Origin: Pseudomonas guineae
GTDB taxonomy: Bacteria > Pseudomonadota > Gammaproteobacteria > Pseudomonadales > Pseudomonadaceae
Reading direction: 5' to 3'
Assembly (NCBI RefSeq): GCF_900113745.1
Contig: NZ_FOQL01000001.1
Span: 1,116,001-1,180,000 of the forward strand
DNA: 64,000 nt
The notes under the pieces were generated by a model. The model ran no database searches. It had not been told where the DNA came from and was given only the letters and a program-made list of their open reading frames with translations. The translations under genes were made by a program, and so were the position numbers. Below, one piece after another: positions 1-8,548 of this stretch. The first letter of the stretch is position 1, and the number at the start of each line of letters is the position of its first letter.

Positions 1-989
1 GCCAACGCAGCAACGTCAGCCGGGGGCACCGCCAGTCCGCCAGCGCCCTCGATCAACGGCAGCATTGCCGGCACATTCGAGGCGATTACCGGCAAATGCC
101 CGCTCATCCCTTCCAGCAAGGCCAAGCCCAGCCCTTCGGCCAGAGACGGCATGGTCCAGATATCAAACGCGCGCACATACTGCAGGGCGTTTTCACGAAA
201 GCCGAGCAGGTGAACCCGCCCACCCAGGCCAAGCCGCTCAACCTCAGCCAACAGCCGCGACTCTTCGCGACCTTTGCCAATAATCGCCAGCTGTACCTGC
301 GGGTAAAGGTCTTTGAGCTTGGCAAACGCCTGCAGCAAGTAGATATGCCCCTTAACCGGCACCAGGCGCCCAAGAGCCCCCACCAGGCGCACATTTGGGT
401 CAAGCCCCAGCAGGCGGCGAGCGTCTTCGCGCGAATGCTGCAAGGCGGCGGCCTGCTCAATATCGATGGCGTTAGTGATGGCCACGGTATTGCGCTCGGT
501 AAAGCCGCACGCACAGTCCAGCAGGTATTGTTTGACCGCCGGCGATACGCCGACGAAACGCCAGGCCTTGTCGATCAGGCGCGACGCTTGCCGACGACGG
601 TAAAAGCGGTCGTATTCGCCAAAGCCGTGAGAAATGCCAATGCACAACGGCACCTTTAGCCAGCGGTTCAACTGCAACATCATATTGACCGGCTTAAAGC
701 GGTTGCAGATCACCACATCGAACTGCTCGGCGCGACAAAACTGATAGAGCTGCCAAATCGCCCGCAACCGCAGCCCCTTAAGTTGCTTATCGGCGAACTC
801 AAAATACACTGAGCGCGCGGCTCGGCTTACCGGTTCCCCCGGCTGCGGCTTACCGCGCAAGAATGCCGCGACCACTTCATAGCGCTCGCACGGCAACGCC
901 TTGACGATCTGCTCGGCCAAATCGGCGAAGTCATGCGCTTTAACGTTGTAATCGGGCTGCAGCTGTAAAACCTTGATTCGCCTGTTCAT
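1..989 (-). CDS. Glycosyltransferase family 4, LPS core (3' end outside window)
   Basis: Minus-strand frame opening with ATG at 989 (MNRRIKVLQLQPDYN) and running off the window edge after 329 codons. It has the GT4 layout: an N-terminal acceptor domain with RFKP and HGFGEYDRFY, then a C-terminal nucleotide-sugar domain with GALGRLVPVKGH, IGKGREESRL and MPSLAEGLGLALLEGM, the last holding the usual GT4 Glu pair. The start overlaps the stop of the upstream gene by 4 nt (ATGA). It probably adds a sugar to the LPS outer core on the inner membrane. P. aeruginosa has the glycosyltransferase wapH at this site, but orthology cannot be fixed because a second, similar GT4 lies two genes upstream. Family sure; acceptor and donor unknown. 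Confidence 0.88.
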   Translation of the reverse strand, partial: MNRRIKVLQLQPDYNVKAHDFADLAEQIVKALPCERYEVVAAFLRGKPQPGEPVSRAARSVYFEFADKQLKGLRLRAIWQLYQFCRAEQFDVVICNRFKPVNMMLQLNRWLKVPLCIGISHGFGEYDRFYRRRQASRLIDKAWRFVGVSPAVKQYLLDCACGFTERNTVAITNAIDIEQAAALQHSREDARRLLGLDPNVRLVGALGRLVPVKGHIYLLQAFAKLKDLYPQVQLAIIGKGREESRLLAEVERLGLGGRVHLLGFRENALQYVRAFDIWTMPSLAEGLGLALLEGMSGHLPVIASNVPAMLPLIEGAGGLAVPPADVAAL

Positions 990-1867
990 CGGCTCTCCTG
1001 CGCAAAACCCTGTGAGCTGATCCGCCATTGCGGCTGTTTTGCCAACGCTTGCAGTGTATCGGCCGACGGCTCGCCAAGTGCGGGCCAGGCATCACGCTTC
1101 CACACGACGAAATGGAAATAGGGAAACGCTCGGCCCTGATCAAGGTCATTGCTCAAGCGCCCTTCGCGCCAATACCAGCAGGTCGGGAACTCGGCGCTGC
1201 CATCGATCCAGGGAATACACCCCGAAGGCGTACTGAAAGCCTCGACGAACTCGCTACGACGGCGCCACGGGTTGAACAGCCCAACAAGGCGGAACAACGG
1301 CTGTGGGAAGTTTTTGCGCCAGAGAAAAATCCGGCTGAATGCGCCTTCGTCCAGAGCATGATGCTGCTGATCGCAGAAACGCGCCTGCCAGTTCGGCATA
1401 CGCATAAAGGCTTTGCGCATGCGCGGCACATTCCGGATCAGGCATAAATGCCCAGATACTCGCCGCTCATGGGTGGAAAACAGGTCGAAGCGCGCCAGAC
1501 GCTCGGCGGTGAAATAATCGCGTAACTGGCCGAAGACCAGATCAATGTCACCGAAGGCCCAGAAATCATAGCCCTGCAGACGATCCTGATGAATAAAGCC
1601 CAGCGCCGGTTTGATATCGCAGAGTTTGTAGGCGTTCTCCGGCGCAAACGGAATGCCCAGACGCTTGCCAACCAAGGCGCAGTAGTCGGCGTAGCTGATG
1701 CTTTCAATCCGCACATTGCTCGGCAGCTCGGCCGGCACACCACAGTCACTGAACAGCAGCCAGTCAACATCTGGGTTGCGGCAGCAGCTCTCGAGGAAAA
1801 ATGGCATCCAGAAAGGCCAGCGCCCGAAGTAGGGAATTACGAAACATATACTTGGCTGATTCATCAT
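986..1867 (-). CDS. DUF6625-like putative glycosyltransferase
   Basis: A 293-residue protein. The N-terminus (SICFVIPYFGRWPFWMPFFL) resembles a GT-A nucleotide-sugar fold, and FGDIDLVFG near residue 120 is a DxD-type metal and sugar-nucleotide motif. From memory this matches DUF6625 proteins found in polysaccharide loci. The ATG at 1867 was chosen because AGG lies 6 nt upstream; a second ATG follows directly at 1864, and the frame could extend to a TTG at 1888. It lies between two GT4 genes in the LPS operon and overlaps the next gene by 4 nt. Likely a core-modifying transferase; substrate unknown. Confidence 0.75.
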   Translation of the reverse strand: MMNQPSICFVIPYFGRWPFWMPFFLESCCRNPDVDWLLFSDCGVPAELPSNVRIESISYADYCALVGKRLGIPFAPENAYKLCDIKPALGFIHQDRLQGYDFWAFGDIDLVFGQLRDYFTAERLARFDLFSTHERRVSGHLCLIRNVPRMRKAFMRMPNWQARFCDQQHHALDEGAFSRIFLWRKNFPQPLFRLVGLFNPWRRRSEFVEAFSTPSGCIPWIDGSAEFPTCWYWREGRLSNDLDQGRAFPYFHFVVWKRDAWPALGEPSADTLQALAKQPQWRISSQGFAQESR

Positions 1868-1920
1868 AGCGGTCCTGTCACCCGCCAAGCCCTTAAGCTC
1901 GACGGTTTTGTGTGTTGCCG

Positions 1921-3051
1921 TTAGCCGCCGAGCAGACCGAGGCGCCAGAAGGCCTCACGCACGGCATGATCGGAGAAGCCAGCTTCGAGCCGCTGCAACA
2001 TGAGCAAGGCACACAGCTCGCGCTGTTCAGCATCCAGTCCGGCCATGTGGCGCATGGCGGCAGCCAGCGCGGATATATCGCCCAACGGAAACAGTACGCC
2101 GACGCCCTCAACCACCTCACGCCCACCACCGCAGTCGCTGCCGATCAGCGGTACACCCGCCGCCATGGCCTCCAGCAGCACCATGCCGAAGGGCTCGTGA
2201 TCGGAAGTCAGGGCAAAGGTATCGAACGCCTTGAAGTAACGCCGGCCTTCAGCGACCTGGCCGAGAAAGCGCACCGAGTCAGCCACCGCCAGCTCGTTAG
2301 CGAGAGTTTTCAACGCAGCTTCCTGTCGGCCGCTGCCCATGATGACCAACAGGCTGCCTTTCGGCAGCTGCGGCAACGCCTGGACAAATCCACGAATGAG
2401 GGTGGCCTGGTCCTTGTCTGGATGCAGGCGACCAACATTGCCGACAACCCAGGCATCCTGTGGCAAGCCAAGGTGCTCGCGAGCGTCGATGCGGGAAACC
2501 TGCCCGGCCTGCACAGCGGAGATATCGATGCGGTTGTACAGGGTCTGGATACGCTCAGGCGACCAGCCCGGTAAGCAGGCACGCATGTCATCACGCACCG
2601 CATCCGACACCCCAAGCAGCGCCAAACGCTGTTTGAAGGCATTGGCGAACAGCCGACGCGACAGCCGCTGATAATCGCCAAACGCATGGTGCACGCCGAT
2701 CACTGGCAGGCTGCTGCCCAACAAGGCGATATAAATCGGCTTGAAGCGATGGGCAATACACAGCTTGAAGTCGTGCGCAGCGACGATGCGCTTGATATCG
2801 CGAATCGCCTTGAGCTTGAGGCCACGTACTTCGCGACTGGAGTAGTCGAGAAAAATCACCTCGTCAGAAGCCGAGCCCTGCTCGACCTCGGCGCTCGGCT
2901 TGCCGGTCAGGTAGACCGTGCAGACCTTATAACGGGTGTCGGCAAACAGCGCGGCATACTGCCGCGCGCAATCGAGGAAGGGGCCGTCGTAGCCGTGGCA
3001 GAACTGCAAAATCCACGGCTGAGCAGCGCCAGGGGCCTCAGACGTTGTCAT
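1921..3051 (-). CDS. Glycosyltransferase family 4, LPS core
   Basis: A 376-residue GT4 enzyme. N-terminal half has RFKPIYIALLG and HHAFGDYQRL; C-terminal half has VGNVGRLHPDKDQATLI, LLVIMGSGRQE, and SDHEPFGMVLLEAMAAGVPL, which carries the donor-binding Glu pair. It shares the RFKP and HxFG(E/D)Y signatures with the GT4 gene two positions downstream, so the two look paralogous. The ATG at 3051 has AAGGA 5 nt upstream; an in-frame ATG at 3066 has no spaced RBS. Either start overlaps the end of the carbamoyltransferase gene. Presumed to act on LPS outer core at the cytoplasmic face of the inner membrane. Confidence 0.88.
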   Translation of the reverse strand: MTTSEAPGAAQPWILQFCHGYDGPFLDCARQYAALFADTRYKVCTVYLTGKPSAEVEQGSASDEVIFLDYSSREVRGLKLKAIRDIKRIVAAHDFKLCIAHRFKPIYIALLGSSLPVIGVHHAFGDYQRLSRRLFANAFKQRLALLGVSDAVRDDMRACLPGWSPERIQTLYNRIDISAVQAGQVSRIDAREHLGLPQDAWVVGNVGRLHPDKDQATLIRGFVQALPQLPKGSLLVIMGSGRQEAALKTLANELAVADSVRFLGQVAEGRRYFKAFDTFALTSDHEPFGMVLLEAMAAGVPLIGSDCGGGREVVEGVGVLFPLGDISALAAAMRHMAGLDAEQRELCALLMLQRLEAGFSDHAVREAFWRLGLLGG

Positions 3052-4792
3052 ACCAATCCTTGCCATCCTTGACCACGAGGATATCTTCCATGATCAGGTA
3101 CTGCAGGTCGGAGCCGTAGAACATGTTCAGCGCATCGGTTGGCGAGCAGATCATCGGTTCGCCGCGGCGGTTGAGCGAGGTATTCAGCGACACGCCGTTA
3201 CCGGTGAGTTTTTCCAGCTCGAGCATCATGTCGTAGTAGCGCGGGTTGTATTCGCGCTTGAGTACTTGGGCGCGCGAGGTGCCGTCTTCGTGCACCACTT
3301 CACCCACACGGGTTTTCCATTCGTCGTTCACTTCGAAAGTGAACGTCATAAATGGGCTCGGGTGATCAACCTTGAGCATCTGTGGGCCAACGGTGTCGAG
3401 CATCGACGGGCAGAAGGGCCTCCAGCGCTCGCGGAACTTGATCTGCTCGTTGATCCGATCTGCCACGCCCGGCACGCTCGGGCAACCGATGATCGAGCGA
3501 CCACCGAGGGCGCGCGGGCCGAACTCCATGCGGCCTTGGAACCAGGCCACCGGGTTGGCGTCGATCATGATTTTGGCGATGCGCTGCGGCATGTTGTCGA
3601 TCTGTTTGAACACCGGCTTGCTCGGATGACGGGCGCAGGCGGCGATCACATCTTCGTTGCTGTAGGACGGGCCGAGGTAGACGTGTTCCATCTTCTCCAC
3701 CGGCACACCACGCTGGTGCGAGATGTACGCTGCCGCACCGACGGCGGTGCCAGCGTCACCGGAAGCGGGCTGAACGAACAGCTCCTTGACGTCATCGCGG
3801 GCGATGATCTTCTGGTTGAGCTTGACGTTCAGCGCACAACCGCCGGCGAAAGCGATCTTGCCGGTTTCGCGGATGATGTCACCGAGGTAGTGCTCCATCA
3901 TCTGCAGCGCCAGCTTCTCGAACAGCGCCTGCATGCTGGCGGCGTAGTGGATGTAGGGATCGTCGGCAATATCGCCTTCGCGCTTAGGCCCTAGCCACTC
4001 GATCAGCTTCTTGGAGAAGTAGAAACCCTTGCCGTTTTCTTTGTAGCGGCGCAGGCCGATGACGTTGGCGTACTCGGTGTTGATCACCAACTCGCCATTT
4101 TCGAATTTGGCCAAGCGCGAGAAATCGTACTTGCTGGCGTCGCCGTAAGGGGCCATGCCCATCACCTTGAACTCGCCGTCGAGCATCTCAAAGCCAAGGA
4201 ACTCGGTAATCGCACCGTACAGGCCGCCCAGCGAATCCGGATCGAAGAACTCTTTGATCTTGTGAATCTTGCCGTTCTCGCCGTAGCCGAAGAAGGTGGT
4301 GGCGTATTCGCCCTTGCCGTCGATGCCAAGAATGGCGGTCTTCTCGGTAAAGCCCGAGCAGTGATACGCGCTGGCGGCGTGGGCCAGGTGGTGTTCAACA
4401 GGTTCAATTTTGATCTTCTTCAGGTCAAAGCCGAGCTGCTGCAGGCACCATTGGATGTTTTTGTAGTAACGCTTGTAGCGGCGATTACCCATGAGGACGG
4501 CGTCGAGCGCGCGGTCCGGCGCGTACCAGTAGCGCTTGGCGTACTGCCAGCGGGCCTTCTCGAAAATGCTGATCGGGGCAAACGGAATGGCCACCACGTC
4601 AACATCGGACGGTTTGATCCCGGCCTGTTCCAGGCAGAACTTGGCCGACTCGTAGGGCATGCGATTCTTCGCGTGCTTGTCGCGCACGAAGCGTTCTTCT
4701 TCGACGGCGGCGATCAGCTTGCCGTCGATATACAGGGCGGCGGAAGGGTCATGGCTGAGGGCGCCAGACAGGCCGAGAATGGTCAGTGCCAC
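3038..4792 (-). CDS. wapO: O-carbamoyltransferase of LPS core (NodU/CmcH family)
   Basis: A 584-residue NodU/CmcH-type carbamoyltransferase, which transfers carbamoyl from carbamoyl phosphate to a sugar hydroxyl via carbamoyl-AMP. Seen: N-terminal GLSGALSHDPSAALYIDG, EHHLAHAASAYHCSGF (metal-binding His residues) near 130-150, AFAGGCALNVKLNQ near 310, and the C-terminal GPRALGGRSI motif near 425. Start is GTG at 4792 with AGAGG about 8 nt upstream. In P. aeruginosa the heptose of the inner core carries a 7-O-carbamoyl group and the gene at this position is, from memory, wapO (PA5005). Placement between core kinases and glycosyltransferases supports that role. Family certain, exact acceptor inferred. 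Confidence 0.9.
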   Translation of the reverse strand: MALTILGLSGALSHDPSAALYIDGKLIAAVEEERFVRDKHAKNRMPYESAKFCLEQAGIKPSDVDVVAIPFAPISIFEKARWQYAKRYWYAPDRALDAVLMGNRRYKRYYKNIQWCLQQLGFDLKKIKIEPVEHHLAHAASAYHCSGFTEKTAILGIDGKGEYATTFFGYGENGKIHKIKEFFDPDSLGGLYGAITEFLGFEMLDGEFKVMGMAPYGDASKYDFSRLAKFENGELVINTEYANVIGLRRYKENGKGFYFSKKLIEWLGPKREGDIADDPYIHYAASMQALFEKLALQMMEHYLGDIIRETGKIAFAGGCALNVKLNQKIIARDDVKELFVQPASGDAGTAVGAAAYISHQRGVPVEKMEHVYLGPSYSNEDVIAACARHPSKPVFKQIDNMPQRIAKIMIDANPVAWFQGRMEFGPRALGGRSIIGCPSVPGVADRINEQIKFRERWRPFCPSMLDTVGPQMLKVDHPSPFMTFTFEVNDEWKTRVGEVVHEDGTSRAQVLKREYNPRYYDMMLELEKLTGNGVSLNTSLNRRGEPMICSPTDALNMFYGSDLQYLIMEDILVVKDGKDWYDNV

Positions 4793-4807
4793 TGGTTTTG
4801 CCTCTTC

Positions 4808-6268
4808 TTAGTCTGCTGAGCCGACGACGGGCGTCAGCGGTATACGTTGGTTGAGCAGCTTGAACAGCCTTGTATCGGCAGGCCAGTTACGCAGGAAACG
4901 GGCACGATCGCGGGCATAAGCCCTTGCGAAACTGCGTGCACTGCGGTGCTGCTGCATGGCGTCGAGGTCGATCAACGACCAACGACCCAGCTGTTCATCC
5001 CAAAACAAATTGTGCCCTTTGAAGTCACCGTGGCTGATGCGCTCGCGCAGCAAGGCGGCGAACAAACGATCCAGCGCCAACAGCTCGGTTTCCGGGGGTG
5101 ATCCGTCGTGGTAATTGCTAAAGCGCGCGATTATATCCTGCCCGCCGCAGTATTCGGTAATCAGGTAGGCCCGCCCACGTAGCCAGCACCAGCGTTGCTC
5201 GAGCACGGCCAATGGCTGCGGGGTAGCAATGCCCAACAATTGCAGGCGGTTACCCTCGACCCAACTGTGCCAGGCGCGGCTGGGTCGCCAAAAACGCTTT
5301 AGCCAGTGGGCGACGTTCTTCACGTTGTAGCGCTTGACCACCAAGGGCCGCCCATCTAACTCGACTCGCGCCACCGTGGCCGCACCACCGGTCTTGTAGA
5401 TGTGGCCTTGCTCGGTGAGCAGATCTAGGTCCGCCAGCAACGGCTGCAAACCGGCCTCATCCTCACGACGCACCACACGCATGCCGAAGGCTCCCACTTT
5501 AGCGGCGAACAGGCTGCAATCACGGGCCACTTTGCGCAGATAATCGCGCACCCGCCACTTACGGACCTTGGCCACCTCGTTGAGCAGCGCCTCCAGCGGC
5601 AAGGCATGCTCGCCGTTAGCCAGCAGGTAATGCACCAACAGCTCTTCAATAAAAGGCGTCAGCTCGGCAGGCAACTGGGCGAAGAATACGCCGAGGTTTT
5701 CCAGCACTTTGTTGCGCGACAACGGCTGCCCTGCCACCTCAACATGAATACCGCCACCATCGATAACAAAAAGCTGACCGTTGTGCCGTAAAAGATTGTC
5801 CAGGTGCAGGTCGGCCTGCCAGAGCCCCTTGGCGTGCATTTGCGCAATGCACGCCAAGGCTTCAGCCAATACAGCGTGTTGATCGCTACTGAGCAACACC
5901 TGGTTTTCCACTGCGCGCCAGGCATCCCACAAGCTCTCGGCCCCGTCCAAATACTCAAACAACAGCCAACCGCCCTCGCCTTCACGCAAGCCATCGGCCA
6001 GTAACTGCGGCGTAGGCAACCCCTGTTCAGCCAGCAGGCGCGCACCATCAAGCTCACGCAGAAAATGCCGCGCGACCTTGTCACCGACCAACAACTTGGC
6101 CAGCACCGGGCGACCGCGCCACTCGGCCAGACCCACATAGCGCTGCCCAGGCAGGACACGCAGCAGCCGCTGCAGGGTCAGCGCAGCTGTACCGGCCGAG
6201 TCGGCCAGTTCAAGGGTCAGCGGCAATGCCGGTGCACGCCCAGCCTGACCGAGACTCGCCAGGCTCAT
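4808..6268 (-). CDS. Tandem double WaaP/Rio-like LPS core kinase
   Basis: A 486-residue protein with two kinase-like domains. Domain 1: K58 (VLAKLL), catalytic loop QADLHLDN with D153 and N158, metal Asp D170 in VIDGG. Domain 2: K312 (VVKRY), HGDFKGHN with D415 and N420, and LIDLD with D434. All three catalytic positions are present in both halves. Usual members (WaaP, InaA, RfaY) are about 230-270 residues, so this is a fusion or internal duplication. The ATG at 6268 has AAGGAGG about 6 nt upstream and overlaps the previous stop by 1 nt; a TTG at 6271 is an alternative. It probably phosphorylates core heptose. The PAO1 counterpart is PA5006 by position. Confidence 0.85.
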   Translation of the reverse strand: MSLASLGQAGRAPALPLTLELADSAGTAALTLQRLLRVLPGQRYVGLAEWRGRPVLAKLLVGDKVARHFLRELDGARLLAEQGLPTPQLLADGLREGEGGWLLFEYLDGAESLWDAWRAVENQVLLSSDQHAVLAEALACIAQMHAKGLWQADLHLDNLLRHNGQLFVIDGGGIHVEVAGQPLSRNKVLENLGVFFAQLPAELTPFIEELLVHYLLANGEHALPLEALLNEVAKVRKWRVRDYLRKVARDCSLFAAKVGAFGMRVVRREDEAGLQPLLADLDLLTEQGHIYKTGGAATVARVELDGRPLVVKRYNVKNVAHWLKRFWRPSRAWHSWVEGNRLQLLGIATPQPLAVLEQRWCWLRGRAYLITEYCGGQDIIARFSNYHDGSPPETELLALDRLFAALLRERISHGDFKGHNLFWDEQLGRWSLIDLDAMQQHRSARSFARAYARDRARFLRNWPADTRLFKLLNQRIPLTPVVGSAD

Positions 6269-7011
6269 CAACGCGCCTCCTTGTTGCGCCGACGCGCGCC
6301 GACGCGATTGCTCCAGGCGTCAAGTTCAGCGTGTCCATCGAGATAGGCCGCTAGCAACACACGCACCTCGCCTTCACTCCAGACGCTGGCGCGGCGCAAC
6401 AGGGGCTCCAGATCCTTGACTCGATCACGCCGACCGAACAGCAGTGGCCGGGTCTTCTCCAGATCGATCAACTGCGCATCAAAACAGCCAGAAGTCTCGC
6501 GCAGGAAAATATGCTTGGGGTAAAAGCAGCCGTGCATTTGCCCGGCGTCGTGCAGTTGCCGCGCCAACGTACCGCACGCCTGCAAAATAGCGCTGCGCTG
6601 CGATTCGCTGCGTGCCCGCCACTGCGCCAGCAAGCTATCCAAGTCGCTCCAACCATCCAACGCGCGCGTCAGCAAAATTGCCCGCTGCTCGCTCGCGACT
6701 CGCCGCTGGGCAAAAAACGCCGCCTGCAACGCCGGAATAGCCAGGCGCTGATAGCGCTGAATATTGCGAAACTCACGGGCAAAGGTTGGCTCACCGAACG
6801 GATGCAGCACGCTGCGGGTCAGGTGGTTGCTCTGACGCTTGAGGTAAAAAGCCGTCTCACCAAGGTCCAGACGATAGACACTGCTCCAGCCACCGCGCTC
6901 GGTATTGGGCTCATCAACAGCTTCAAGCTTTAGCGCCCACAGCGCATCAAAACTGGCCAGGCCATGCTGCTCAAGCAGGTCGCGATCCTGCGACGCGATA
7001 AAGTCCATCAT
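6268..7011 (-). CDS. WaaP/InaA-family kinase homologue lacking the catalytic Asp
   Basis: A 247-residue member of the lipopolysaccharide kinase superfamily. FYLKRQ carries a beta-3 Lys (K58) and LIDLEKTR supplies the metal Asp (D183). The catalytic loop reads MHGCFYPKHIFL: aligned with WaaP HRDCYICHFLL, the Asp is replaced by Cys162. It may therefore be a pseudokinase or use altered chemistry. ATG codons at 7011 and 7008 are both possible; the first overlaps the upstream stop by 4 nt. It sits third in a run of four kinase genes, so a helper or regulatory role in core phosphorylation is conceivable. PAO1 counterpart by position: PA5007. Confidence 0.82.
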   Translation of the reverse strand: MMDFIASQDRDLLEQHGLASFDALWALKLEAVDEPNTERGGWSSVYRLDLGETAFYLKRQSNHLTRSVLHPFGEPTFAREFRNIQRYQRLAIPALQAAFFAQRRVASEQRAILLTRALDGWSDLDSLLAQWRARSESQRSAILQACGTLARQLHDAGQMHGCFYPKHIFLRETSGCFDAQLIDLEKTRPLLFGRRDRVKDLEPLLRRASVWSEGEVRVLLAAYLDGHAELDAWSNRVGARRRNKEAR

Positions 7012-7742
7012 TCACGGCCCTCAAAGAAGCCCACAACCCGACGAACGCGATGCTTGTCGGCGGCGCTCAAACGACTGCGACCTCGGTATTGCAAATAAAA
7101 GCGCAAACGCTGAGTACGCGACAATTTGTACTTAGCTACCTTATCCAGGCAGGCCAGGTCCTTGATGATGCGATAACGCAACAAAGGCCCCCACCAGAAC
7201 GTGCCTGTCGGGCAATCGATTAGAAATAACTCGACCCGGTCATTGACCAGCAAGTTGCGCCATTTAAGGTCGTTATGGGTGAAACGGTGCTCATGCAAAA
7301 TTCGCGTGGCGCGTGCCAACTGACGACTGACGGTATCGACCCAGCCAGGCTCCTGCAGACGCGGGTCATCGTTATTGGCCAACAAGCCCAGGTCTTCGGT
7401 ATTGCTGATCTCGCGGGTAATCAACGCCCCCCGGGCAAAGCGCCCGAACTGACGCTCCAGGCCGAACGCCACAATCGGCGCCGTGGCCACACCCCACTTG
7501 GCGAAGTACTTGAGGTTCTGCCACTCGGCCTTGACCCGCGGGCGGCCGATATACCGACGCAACCCTTTGCCACCGCCCCAGTAGCGCTTGACGTAATAGC
7601 GCACGCCCGCACGCTCGATGCGAATCACCTCAGACAGTGGGTCTTTAGTCAGGCGCTCGCCCTGCAAGGCAAACACCGACTCCAAGCTACCAAAGTCTTC
7701 AGCCAGTGCTTGGTACTGCGTATCCAGCGTCCAGCCCGCCAT
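7008..7742 (-). CDS. WaaP-like LPS core heptose kinase
   Basis: A 244-residue Rio/WaaP-type kinase: K52 in YYVKRY, catalytic loop FTHNDLKWRNLLV with H156, D158 and N163, and LIDCPTG with D176. The catalytic set is complete, unlike its downstream neighbour. ATG at 7742 overlaps the waaP stop by 1 nt (TGATG), so it is probably translated together with waaP. Likely adds a phosphate to inner-core heptose; P. aeruginosa inner core is unusually phosphorylated and several kinase genes lie at this locus. PAO1 position PA5008; the names wapP and wapQ have been used for these genes but I cannot assign them safely. Confidence 0.85.
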   Translation of the reverse strand: MAGWTLDTQYQALAEDFGSLESVFALQGERLTKDPLSEVIRIERAGVRYYVKRYWGGGKGLRRYIGRPRVKAEWQNLKYFAKWGVATAPIVAFGLERQFGRFARGALITREISNTEDLGLLANNDDPRLQEPGWVDTVSRQLARATRILHEHRFTHNDLKWRNLLVNDRVELFLIDCPTGTFWWGPLLRYRIIKDLACLDKVAKYKLSRTQRLRFYLQYRGRSRLSAADKHRVRRVVGFFEGRE

Positions 7743-8548
7743 CAGAGCGCATCCCCGTAACGCTGCTTGCGCGCATACAGCGCGTCCGCCTTGCGCTCCA
7801 GCCAGACCAGCAGCGAGCGCTCGTTGCTGAGCGTCTGGCGCAACGGCTGTTGAAAATAATCACGTAGGAAGCGCAGCTTATCACGGCGGGTCAGGCCGAT
7901 ATCCAGCACCGAAAAATACAGCGCTGCCAGGTCTTTGTTGCGCCAGCGCAACGGCAGCTTGCGGCGCACTTGGGCGCGGTGCAGGTCGATCACCGACAGG
8001 CGGAAATCATCCGCCGTCACCGGTTTATCGGTGTGCAGCAGAAAGTGGCAGATGTAGCAGTCGCGGTGGTTGACCCCGGCACGGTGCATGCTGCCGACCA
8101 TGTTCGCCACCTCCTTGATCAGCGCCCATTTCAGGCGCGGCTCAGGCGGCTGCTCAGCCCAATTCAGGCTCAGCTGCTCAAGGTCGATGGTCGGCGCCAG
8201 CTCTTCGGTGACGATAAACGAGTGCTGCGCCGCCGGGTTGCTGCCGCGCTCGCCGTAGGCCACGGCGGTCATGGTTGCCACGCCGGCCTCATGTAAGCGC
8301 TCGATAGCCTGCCACTCCTGGCGTGCACCCAGTACCGGCAGTTTGGCGGTCAGCAGATTTTTAACGATCTCGCCCCAGCCGATGCCGCGATGAATTTTCA
8401 CGAAATAACCACGCCCGGCCACTTCGGCGCGCAGTGTGCGGCGGCCTTCCAGCTCGCGATAGACCTGCCCCTGCAGGGCTTCGACGGCAGCAAATGCATC
8501 GCGATCGGCCCACAGGCTTTTAAAGGGTTCAGCCAATAGCAACTTCAT
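7742..8548 (-). CDS. waaP: WaaP, LPS core heptose(I) kinase
   Basis: A 268-residue kinase that phosphorylates heptose I of the LPS inner core using ATP, a modification needed for outer membrane integrity in Pseudomonas. Catalytic loop NHRDCYICHFLLH holds D163; K51 (YFVKIH) and D188 (VIDLHRAQ) complete the set. The ATG at 8548 (MKLLLAEPFKSLW) gives the usual family length and overlaps the waaG stop by 4 nt (ATGA). The frame stays open further upstream to 8632 but that part is inside waaG and unlike WaaP. Flanked by waaG and a kinase gene, as in PAO1 (PA5009). Confidence 0.95.
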   Translation of the reverse strand: MKLLLAEPFKSLWADRDAFAAVEALQGQVYRELEGRRTLRAEVAGRGYFVKIHRGIGWGEIVKNLLTAKLPVLGARQEWQAIERLHEAGVATMTAVAYGERGSNPAAQHSFIVTEELAPTIDLEQLSLNWAEQPPEPRLKWALIKEVANMVGSMHRAGVNHRDCYICHFLLHTDKPVTADDFRLSVIDLHRAQVRRKLPLRWRNKDLAALYFSVLDIGLTRRDKLRFLRDYFQQPLRQTLSNERSLLVWLERKADALYARKQRYGDAL

